Assembly: GCA_945874535.1 (NCBI GenBank)
Contig: CAMCGZ010000001.1
Coordinates: 154,471 to 218,470 of the forward strand
Length of the DNA stretch: 64,000 nucleotides
Direction of reading: 5' to 3'
DNA from: Bdellovibrio sp. ZAP7
GTDB lineage: Bacteria; Bdellovibrionota; UBA1018; CAIMNF01
Positions 57,352 through 64,000 of this stretch are shown here, piece by piece. The stretch's first letter is position 1. Every line of letters starts with the position of its first letter. The notes beneath the pieces were generated by a model. That model ran no database searches. It was not told the origin of the DNA and saw nothing but the letters and a program-made list of their open reading frames with translations. A program made the translations under genes and the position numbers.

Positions 57352-58184
57352 TAGAATACGGTGAGGGCTCCCGAGTGGGCCACGTCCCCGCCGGCCGTGT
57401 GAGTGGTTTGTGCCCGGCTCATGGCATATTCGATATTGAGCTTGGGTGCGATCCAGCCGAGCCCGAACCCGTAACCGGACCCCCGGGTTCCCAGGTGGGC
57501 GATTTCGCCATCCTGGAATTTTCCAGCACGAAAATAGAAGTCATCTAGCATGCCGAGCTCCATACCGGCACTGTAGCCCGCCTTTTTGCCCAGATCATAA
57601 GAAGGAGAATAGAGAGGATCGACGAAGAACTCGATCTTCTTGGCCGGGATGAACTTGAAGGCCAAGTAGGCGGTGCGATAGAGACCTCTCGAAATCCGCG
57701 CGCGGTCCTCGATCAGGTTGTCTACAATCAAGGATGTGTACATCCAGGGGAGTGCAACGAATGAGGTCGAGAAGTTCAATTCGGAAAGCGGACGCTCCCC
57801 GTTCCTTCCCAACAGCATTTTCGAGCCGAGGCCCACCCCCAGGCGCTCGATCACCTGCTTGCTGGCCCCCACGTTCACAACCGCATCCCGCTCCCTGACC
57901 GTGTACCCCAGGCCGGCCTGAAAGAGCTCGGTGCGGGAGTCGAGAACAGACACGTTGTAATTTCTTCCGCCTTCGAACTTCACGTATCCGGCGTAGAGGC
58001 TGTAAATGGGTGTGAAGGAGGCGTGAGACGGGTTCAGGTAGATGGCGTCATTGAGCAGGGGGGCAGCCCGACCTGCGCCGCCGAGGCCGAGCGTTCTCGG
58101 ACTCTGGTATTCGACCGCAGCGGCCATTTCAGGGGCGATCAGCGGCACCACACTTGCCAAGAGCGTCAAAAACAGGATTTTCAT
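57348..58184 (-). CDS. Exported protein, predicted outer-membrane beta-barrel
   Basis: A 278-residue protein with a signal peptide (residues 1-23). The mature part alternates short polar and apolar strands with many glycines and ends in SGALTVFY, with a terminal aromatic residue, as in many outer-membrane barrels. N-terminal RTLGLGGAGRAAPLLNDAIYLNP resembles the plug region of FadL/PorV-type proteins, where GGA...LNPA is common. Function unknown; transport of a hydrophobic compound is one possibility. Divergent from galU. Confidence 0.82.
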   Translation of the reverse strand: MKILFLTLLASVVPLIAPEMAAAVEYQSPRTLGLGGAGRAAPLLNDAIYLNPSHASFTPIYSLYAGYVKFEGGRNYNVSVLDSRTELFQAGLGYTVRERDAVVNVGASKQVIERLGVGLGSKMLLGRNGERPLSELNFSTSFVALPWMYTSLIVDNLIEDRARISRGLYRTAYLAFKFIPAKKIEFFVDPLYSPSYDLGKKAGYSAGMELGMLDDFYFRAGKFQDGEIAHLGTRGSGYGFGLGWIAPKLNIEYAMSRAQTTHTAGGDVAHSGALTVFY

Positions 58185-58223
58185 TCAATATTCGGGGTAT
58201 CGCGGATAGAATGACAAGGCAAT

Positions 58224-59096
58224 ATGAAAGCCAAAGTCAGCAAAGCTGTCATTCCTGTCGCCGGTCTCGGAACCCGCTTTCTGCCCGTGACCAAGGCCGT
58301 CGCGAAGGAGATGATTCCGATCATCGACAAACCCATGATCCACTACATTGTCGAGGAAGCCGTAGCGAGCGGCATCGAGGACATCGTACTGGTGACTTCC
58401 CGCCATAAAAACGAGATCCAGCGCTACTTTGACTACAATGCGGAGCTCGAGGATCGCCTGGTGAAGTCTGGCAAGGCCGAACTCGCCTCGGAGCTGAAAA
58501 CCATTGCCGAAAGCTGCAATATCATTTGCGTCTATCAAAAAGATCCCGCCGGTCTGGGACATGCAGTGGGTTGCGCGCGTCCCGTGATCGGTGACCAACC
58601 TTTCGCAGTTTTACTCGGTGACGATCTCATCGATGCCCCCGTTCCTTGCACCCGCCAGTTGATCAATGTCTTCGAGCACCGTGGAACGAGTGTGGTGGGC
58701 GTGATGGAGGTTCCGGCGACTGAAGTATCCAAGTACGGCATTGTCGGCGGGGTTCCCATCGATGATCGTACGCTTAAAATCGATCGCATGGTCGAGAAGC
58801 CGAAGCCCGAGGATGCCCCGTCCCGATTCGCCATTCCGGGGCGCTATGTGGTCGATCCGGCCATCTTCCGCCACATTTCAGAAACCCGCCCGGGCAAAGG
58901 CGGAGAAATCCAGTTCACTGACGCCTTAGCGGCTCTTGCCAGAAACGAGGGGCTCCTATCTTACCGGTTTGACGGAGATCGCTACGATACCGGAGATCGG
59001 CTGGGATACCTCGAGGCAACACTTGTTTTCGGACTCCGGAGGCCGGAACTCCGCGATGGACTCGTTCGCCTGATGAGAGCGCACCTTCCTTCATGA
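58224..59096 (+). CDS. galU: UTP-glucose-1-phosphate uridylyltransferase
   Basis: GalU makes UDP-glucose for envelope polysaccharides. The 290-residue protein has PVAGLGTRFLPVTKAVAKEM, the substrate segment DKPMIHYIVEEA, LLGDDLID and GMVEKPKPEDAP-like VEKPKPEDAPS. Length is normal. An ATGA overlap couples it to the following exported protein. Confidence 0.96.
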   Translation: MKAKVSKAVIPVAGLGTRFLPVTKAVAKEMIPIIDKPMIHYIVEEAVASGIEDIVLVTSRHKNEIQRYFDYNAELEDRLVKSGKAELASELKTIAESCNIICVYQKDPAGLGHAVGCARPVIGDQPFAVLLGDDLIDAPVPCTRQLINVFEHRGTSVVGVMEVPATEVSKYGIVGGVPIDDRTLKIDRMVEKPKPEDAPSRFAIPGRYVVDPAIFRHISETRPGKGGEIQFTDALAALARNEGLLSYRFDGDRYDTGDRLGYLEATLVFGLRRPELRDGLVRLMRAHLPS

Positions 59097-59794
59097 AAAA
59101 ACTTCTCGGAATCCTGCTACTCGGCTTTTTTTCGGTATCGGATGCAAGCGCTTACACCCCCCCGCCTTCCTTTATTCTCGCCCGTTCGATCAAAGACCGT
59201 AAGGGCCTTCGCTCCATCGAGTGGACCGCGCGCATCACCGACACAAAAAGCCAGGTGACCTTCAAAGAACAGCTGAGGATTGAATACCCTTCCGGGCGCT
59301 TGTTTACTTCATATTCCGGGCCATCGGATGAGCCCTGGGGGTCTCACGAGGCAGACCCTTCTACGCTATCGCGTTTGGGCCGCTTTTGGATCACGGTGGG
59401 ACTCGATCCAAATGGAGCGAGAGTCAAATCAGCGCTTTCTGAGCTCGGGGTTCTGCCCGAGGAGTCTTCGGAATCGAAATTGACCAAAGTCGGAAAATCC
59501 ATCGCATGGACCTGGGGAGAGCAGGCGAGGATCCTTTTCGGCAAAGACAGTTTTTTACCGGTCGGGTATTCCAGCCGCCCCGATACGGGCTCGGAATCGA
59601 TTCTGGTGGAAAGCTTCATGCTAGCCGGGAATCAACTCCAGGTTCCGAAAGGGGTTCAGGTCACTGCCGGATCGGCTTCCTACCGTTTCGAGGTCCGTTC
59701 GGTGAAGGTCGATGTCCCGAACAAGTCGGCTCCATTCAGTCAGGGAAAAACGGACAATGCTTGGGTAAAGGGATGGGTCACCCTTGTTCGTTAA
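59093..59794 (+). CDS. Exported protein of unknown function
   Basis: A 233-residue protein with an N-terminal signal peptide ending near ASAY. The mature part is mostly predicted beta strand (IEWTARITDTKSQVTFKEQL, then LRIEYPSGRLFTSY) and loosely recalls LolA-type or outer-membrane lipoprotein sorting folds, but no family can be claimed. It is translationally coupled to galU and its end overlaps the priA start by 11 bases. Confidence 0.78.
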   Translation: MKKLLGILLLGFFSVSDASAYTPPPSFILARSIKDRKGLRSIEWTARITDTKSQVTFKEQLRIEYPSGRLFTSYSGPSDEPWGSHEADPSTLSRLGRFWITVGLDPNGARVKSALSELGVLPEESSESKLTKVGKSIAWTWGEQARILFGKDSFLPVGYSSRPDTGSESILVESFMLAGNQLQVPKGVQVTAGSASYRFEVRSVKVDVPNKSAPFSQGKTDNAWVKGWVTLVR

Positions 59795-61781
59795 GGTCGT
59801 TGTACCCCGTCCGCTCGATGCGACCTTCGACTATGCTTACGACGAGGAAGTTCTCGGTCCGGTCGAGCCCGGAGATTGGGTGCGAGTTCCATTCGGCAGG
59901 GGGCGCTTGAACGCCTGTGTGATTTCGGTTCAGCAGGAGGCTCCCGTGTTGCCCGAAGGGGTCAAGGTTCGTGGAGTGGAGTCCCGGCTCGATTCTACCT
60001 TCAGGGTTCTTCCTGAAATCCTGAAGCTTTGCAGTTTCGGTTCCGAATACTATCAATATCCACTGGGAGAGGCGCTCGCCTCTGCCATTCCTCCTAAAAT
60101 TGAAAAACCCATCAAACCCCGCTCGAACAAGGAGTCCGGCGTCACACACGCCCCGAGAACACTCTCGGCGGGGCAACGGTCAGTATCGGATGCACTTAGC
60201 AGAATCAGCGACGAAACCCAGGGGAGTGTTTTTCTTCTCGAAGGTGTGACCGGAAGCGGTAAAACCGAAGTTTATATCGACCAAGTGAGAAGAGTTCTCG
60301 ATGCGGGCGGTTCGGCGCTCGTATTGGTACCGGAAATCGCACTCACTGCGCAGTTGAGGGAGCGGTTCGAGAGCGGTCTCGGAGTGCACGCCGCACTCTG
60401 GCACTCGGCGCTTGCGGATGGTCAGCGACAGGATCTTTGGAGACGGGTCCGGCAGGGTGAGATCCGGGTCGTCATCGGTGCGCGGTCGGCTGTGTTCGCC
60501 CCCCTCCAGAATCTCGGGATCATCATTGTCGATGAGGAGCACGATCCCACCTACAAGCAGGAAGACCGATTTCGCTATCAAGGAAGAGACCTGGCTTTGT
60601 TTCGAGGACGGTTCTCGAAAGCCGTGGTCATTCTCGGAAGCGCCACTCCTTCCCTCGAAACTCTTCAGAGGGTGAAAGAGGGAAAGATCCACCACCTGAA
60701 GCTCGATCAAAGGTACTCGGAGCAGCAGCTTCCGGCGATTCATCTGGTTTCACTGGTCGAGGAGTCACCCGTCGGGGCAGGGACGGTAAAAACTCATTTG
60801 GCCGAGACGACGATCCGGGCGATCCAGGAGACGCTCGATCGGGGTGAGCAAGTGATCTTGTTCTTGAATCGACGCGGGTTCTCCCAGTTTTTGCTTTGCC
60901 AGGGTTGCGGGGAGGTCAAGAAGTGCGTCCAGTGTTCCATTTCCATGACGCATTATCAGAAGCGTCCGCATTTGAAATGCCATGTGTGTGGTGCCAAAGA
61001 GCCGGTGCCGAAGCTGTGTCACGTTTGCGGGACCGGAGAATGGGTCGGCATGGGATCTGGAACAGAGTCCCTCGAAGACGACCTTGGAATGGTGCTGACC
61101 GGTGCGCGGATTCTGCGCTTGGACCGGGATCTCATCACCTCACAGCAACGGCTCGAAGAGACTCTGGATGAGTTCCGGGCAAAGCGGGCTAATGTGTTGA
61201 TCGGCACACAGATGCTCGTCAAGGGTCACGACTTCCCGGGTGTCACCTGTGTGGTGGTGATCAGTGCCGACATGTTGCTGAAGTGGCCCGACTTCCGGGC
61301 ATCCGAGCGGGCGCTTCAGACCCTGATTCAGGTTTCCGGCCGTGCAGGACGGGGGGAATTACCCGGGAGGGTCTATATTCAAGGTTACGATCTCGAGCAT
61401 CCGGTGATCCAAGTTCTGACCGGCGAATTGGACAGGCAAGACTTCCTGAGCGAGGAGTTGGCCATGCGCGAATTATTGGCCTATCCGCCGTTTTCGCGCC
61501 TGGTCCGATTCCGATTCGAGTCCAAAGAAGAGTCCGTCAGTCGTGAGGCGGCCAAGGGTGCGGCCGAGGAGCTCAGGCGCCTTTTGCCCGAGGAGTTTCG
61601 AGGGAGGCTGCTCGGTCCTTCCGAAGCACTGTTGCCCAGGGCGAATGGTCGATATCGCCACGATCTTTACTTCAAAAGTCCCGGGGTGGACCTCCTTTAC
61701 CGGGCCGGACAAGCAGTCCGGGCCTGGATCGGAGAGCAAGAAGTCGATCTGATTGTGGACGTGGACCCTTATCACTCGTAG
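59784..61781 (+). CDS. priA: Primosomal protein N' (replication restart helicase PriA)
   Basis: PriA reloads the replisome at stalled forks. The 665-residue protein has the N-terminal DNA-binding domain (KVVVPRPLDATFDYAY), Walker A GVTGSGKTEVYI, the DEEH box, and the zinc region CQGCGEVKKCVQC with CHVCGAKEPVPKLCHVC. Slightly shorter than the common 700-730. The start is a TTG at 59784 inside the previous gene, with AAGGGATGG upstream; no ATG gives a suitable N-terminus. The CFI-box gene follows after nine bases. Confidence 0.95.
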   Translation: MFVKVVVPRPLDATFDYAYDEEVLGPVEPGDWVRVPFGRGRLNACVISVQQEAPVLPEGVKVRGVESRLDSTFRVLPEILKLCSFGSEYYQYPLGEALASAIPPKIEKPIKPRSNKESGVTHAPRTLSAGQRSVSDALSRISDETQGSVFLLEGVTGSGKTEVYIDQVRRVLDAGGSALVLVPEIALTAQLRERFESGLGVHAALWHSALADGQRQDLWRRVRQGEIRVVIGARSAVFAPLQNLGIIIVDEEHDPTYKQEDRFRYQGRDLALFRGRFSKAVVILGSATPSLETLQRVKEGKIHHLKLDQRYSEQQLPAIHLVSLVEESPVGAGTVKTHLAETTIRAIQETLDRGEQVILFLNRRGFSQFLLCQGCGEVKKCVQCSISMTHYQKRPHLKCHVCGAKEPVPKLCHVCGTGEWVGMGSGTESLEDDLGMVLTGARILRLDRDLITSQQRLEETLDEFRAKRANVLIGTQMLVKGHDFPGVTCVVVISADMLLKWPDFRASERALQTLIQVSGRAGRGELPGRVYIQGYDLEHPVIQVLTGELDRQDFLSEELAMRELLAYPPFSRLVRFRFESKEESVSREAAKGAAEELRRLLPEEFRGRLLGPSEALLPRANGRYRHDLYFKSPGVDLLYRAGQAVRAWIGEQEVDLIVDVDPYHS

Positions 61782-61790
61782 ACTGGTTCT

Positions 61791-62510
61791 ATGGCATCCG
61801 ATGATCGTCCCTTATCCGTGCGGGCGAGAAAAAAAGTCAAAGAGCAGATGGAGAAAGCGGAACGCGAACGCCTGATGAAGCTCTTTCAGCGCAGGATGGA
61901 ATTGGCCCGCGATGGCGCACTTGCCTACCGCGAGGGGAAGCTCAAGGAAGCCGTTCAAAACTATTACAGTTACATCGATATTCTGGAGCGGACCAAGGGA
62001 GTCGGTCGCGACAAGCTCGAACCGACGCATTTCGACTCCAAACAGGATGTGGCTGAATTGCTGCTCTTAAGCGGTGTGTTTTGGGATCTGGCCAAGATCC
62101 ACGATCGTTCGGTCAAATCGGACATGACCCGGCTCCGGTTCTATCTCGATCGATTCGTCTTGTTCTCGAAGAACATGCCCTTTCATCATGTTTCAGCCGA
62201 GTTGGTTCGAAAGTATCTGGTGAACGGAACCCCGAGACACCGGAAGGAATTCAAGGATTCCCATATCCGTCTCGGTGGGGGGAAGTGTTTCATTGCAACG
62301 GCACTCGAGGACGAGTGCGATTCGGGCACCGTCGATCGCTTACGTGCATTCCGCGACCGAAGGTTGCAAACCACCCCCTGGGGCAGGGGAGTCGTCCGCA
62401 TTTATTATGCGGTGTCCCCTCCGGTGGCTCGCGGTGTCCTCAGGCTTCCTGACGGAATCAGGAGATACCTGGGCACTTCGCTCTCCCGGCTGGCTCGGCT
62501 CCTTCAGTGA
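61791..62510 (+). CDS. CFI-box domain protein
   Basis: A 239-residue protein. Residues 8-40 are a strongly charged helix, residues 40-160 look helical and TPR-like, and the C-terminus has the CFI-box pattern: KCFIATALEDE (Cys166) followed by VDRLRAFRDRRL, TTPWGRGVV and YYAVSPPVAR. Such CFI-box tails occur in proteins of many bacteria and may serve in sorting or anchoring; the mechanism is unknown. It converges on lepB with overlapping stops. It may be co-transcribed with priA. Confidence 0.8.
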   Translation: MASDDRPLSVRARKKVKEQMEKAERERLMKLFQRRMELARDGALAYREGKLKEAVQNYYSYIDILERTKGVGRDKLEPTHFDSKQDVAELLLLSGVFWDLAKIHDRSVKSDMTRLRFYLDRFVLFSKNMPFHHVSAELVRKYLVNGTPRHRKEFKDSHIRLGGGKCFIATALEDECDSGTVDRLRAFRDRRLQTTPWGRGVVRIYYAVSPPVARGVLRLPDGIRRYLGTSLSRLARLLQ

Positions 62511-63286
62511 AGGATGGTGCCGATCCGGTCGAAATGCTGGGTCGAGCGTGACAGGTCGTCAAAATCGATCCAAAGAGAGAGCCAAACGATGAAGGCTTTG
62601 CCTTTGATGTTTTCGAAGGGCACAAAGCCCCAGAAACGGCTGTCTTTCGAGTTGTCGCGGTTGTCTCCCATGACGAAATAATTTCCATCCGGCACGGTCA
62701 CTGCCTCGAAGTTCACCGACATCATGCTCTGCTTGTCGACCATGATGGTGGCAGTTTCGCGGTCGAACCGGTCCTCGTAAATGGTCATCCGGTCCTTCGG
62801 ATATTCGCCTTCCGAATCATGGAGCCACTTGTCGTAAATGCGATTGACCTGTTCCTGGGCCATGGGTTTACGGTCGAAGGGTTTCCCGTTGATGAAGACC
62901 TCTTTGTTCTTCATTTCGATCCGGTCACCCGGAAGAGCGACCACCCGTTTGATGAAATACACATCCGGATCGACCGGGTATTTGAAGACGATGATGTCGC
63001 CCCGCTCGGGGCCGGTGTTCTTGTAAAAATACAGAGGTTTATCGCCAATCCAGTCGGTCAGGGGAACCCTGAGCCCATAGGCGAACTTATTGACGAAAAT
63101 CTGATCTCCGACAAGGAGCGTAGGAATCATGGACCCGGATGGGATTTTGAAGGCTTCAATGACGCTGGATCGGATCACCAGGACCAGGAGCAGGGCCGAC
63201 CCTAGGGACACCACATTGTCCCACACGACCTTTTTCCAAGAATTTCGGGGTAACGCAGGTTGTTCCGGTTTGAATTCTTCTGCCAT
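62504..63286 (-). CDS. lepB: Signal peptidase I
   Basis: LepB cleaves secretory signal peptides on the periplasmic side of the inner membrane. The 260-residue protein has one N-terminal span (residues about 26-40), the catalytic Ser52 in IPSGSMIPTLLVGD and Lys113 in YFIKRVVALPGD, and the closing box FVMGDNRDNSKDSRFWG. Divergent from the LptF/G gene and convergent with the CFI-box gene, which its stop overlaps. Confidence 0.96.
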   Translation of the reverse strand: MAEEFKPEQPALPRNSWKKVVWDNVVSLGSALLLVLVIRSSVIEAFKIPSGSMIPTLLVGDQIFVNKFAYGLRVPLTDWIGDKPLYFYKNTGPERGDIIVFKYPVDPDVYFIKRVVALPGDRIEMKNKEVFINGKPFDRKPMAQEQVNRIYDKWLHDSEGEYPKDRMTIYEDRFDRETATIMVDKQSMMSVNFEAVTVPDGNYFVMGDNRDNSKDSRFWGFVPFENIKGKAFIVWLSLWIDFDDLSRSTQHFDRIGTILH

Positions 63287-63312
63287 AGTAGGGATAATTT
63301 AACCCTGATTTC

Positions 63313-64000
63313 ATGCAAATACTAGCGCGATACCTCGCAGCAACGTTTTTTAAGAATCTGGTACTCGCCTTGATCGGCCTGACCGGTCTCTTTTATTTCC
63401 AGACGCTGATCACCCAGGTGAATGATTTCACCATGAGTCAAAGGATTCTTTATCAGTTGTACGACATTCCTGCGACCCTCGTCATGATCGCACCTCCGTC
63501 GGTGTTGCTGGCCACGGTCCTCACGCTTTCGGGATTCAGTAAAACGAACGAGTTAGTTGCTTGTTTTTCGATCGGAGTGAGCATTCGTCAGATCATGGGG
63601 ATTCTCTTCCCCCTCGTTTTTGTCCTATGTTGTTTCTCTTTGGTGTTGCAGGACCGGATTCTCCCCGCATTCAGCGAAAAGAAAAATGTGTTCTATTGGA
63701 AAGAAATCAAGAAGCGTCAAGACTTCTTTCTCGACGTGAAGCAGGAGAAAATCTGGTACCGGTCGAATCGGATGATCTACCACCTCAGGAATTTCGATTC
63801 GCAAAATGAGCGGATTCTCGGAATCGGGGTTTACCTTTTCGATGAAGCCTTCGACCTCGTGGAGCAGATCCAAGCGGCTGAGGCGCGCTGGGTGGGGAAC
63901 GGTTGGATGCTCCAGAATGGAAGATCGACGAGATTCGACAAAGAAACCGGTTACCCGGTCACCGAAGAATTCCGGCAACGCCCCTTGCTGATCAAGGAAG
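63313..64000 (+). CDS. LptF/LptG-family permease, N-terminal part (cut by window edge)
   Basis: LptF and LptG are the membrane subunits of the ABC machine that extracts lipopolysaccharide from the inner membrane. The frame runs from ATG 63313 to the window edge without a stop, 229 residues of about 360. It begins MQILARYLAATFFKNLVLAL and continues with spans and then the periplasmic beta-jellyroll region (WYRSNRMIYHLRNFD), typical of the family. Whether it is LptF or LptG cannot be settled from the N-terminus. Only 26 bases separate it from the divergent lepB start. Confidence 0.9.
   Translation, partial: MQILARYLAATFFKNLVLALIGLTGLFYFQTLITQVNDFTMSQRILYQLYDIPATLVMIAPPSVLLATVLTLSGFSKTNELVACFSIGVSIRQIMGILFPLVFVLCCFSLVLQDRILPAFSEKKNVFYWKEIKKRQDFFLDVKQEKIWYRSNRMIYHLRNFDSQNERILGIGVYLFDEAFDLVEQIQAAEARWVGNGWMLQNGRSTRFDKETGYPVTEEFRQRPLLIKE

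Overview
The window is a gene-dense chromosomal segment from a Gram-negative bacterium (lpxC, lptF/G-type permease, murA, lspA/lgt, outer-membrane-type proteins). The arrangement dnaX-recR-mglA followed by a TraR/DksA gene, the murA-prmC-prfA-rho cluster, a serine palmitoyltransferase-like gene and many exported proteins without a recognised family suggest a member of Bdellovibrionota or a neighbouring former deltaproteobacterial lineage. That placement is inference from gene content and order. No rRNA, IS element, prophage, CRISPR array or integrase was seen.

Layout. 1-2824 (minus) is most of mfd. 2866-9415 (plus) is a tightly overlapping nine-gene cluster that looks like a stripped-down copy of the membrane and connecting modules of complex I, in the order B, D, H, I, J-like, K-like and three antiporter-like proteins, preceded by a 74-residue membrane protein. 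Only 38 bases later comes a complete 14-gene nuoA-N operon (9454-22453), and 6 bases after nuoN a 1229-residue protein with a GYF_2-like N-terminus, EP and KPEP repeat linkers, one membrane span and TPRs. The second cluster is collinear with the canonical operon but lacks A, C, E, F and G. Its NuoB-like protein keeps all four cluster-N2 cysteines. Its NuoD-like protein lacks both the quinone-site residues and the NiFe cysteines, and at least one antiporter-like protein has lost the pump glutamate. It is the best candidate here for an undescribed system.

26153-33615 holds a small unknown gene, a serine palmitoyltransferase-like gene behind a clear promoter, the ruvC-ruvA-ruvB operon, a RAMA-like small protein with its own terminator, a beta-helix lipoprotein, tRNA-Pro(GGG), lpxC and an RluA-family pseudouridine synthase whose promoter overlaps a palindrome. 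33696-38303 encodes a giant cysteine-rich exported protein. 38314-43622 (minus) carries rho, prfA, prmC, murA and an O-methyltransferase gene.

43775-52697 has mltG, a photolyase-related protein that seems to have lost its iron-sulphur ligands, an exported protein combining a subtilisin domain with an HExxH domain, the dnaX-recR-mglA operon, and two DksA-like genes facing each other across a hairpin-rich gap. 53026-64000 holds a degenerate nucleotidyltransferase gene joined to lspA-lgt and a BtuFCD-type ABC transporter, then an outer-membrane-type protein, galU, an exported unknown, priA, a CFI-box protein, lepB and the start of an lptF/G-family gene.
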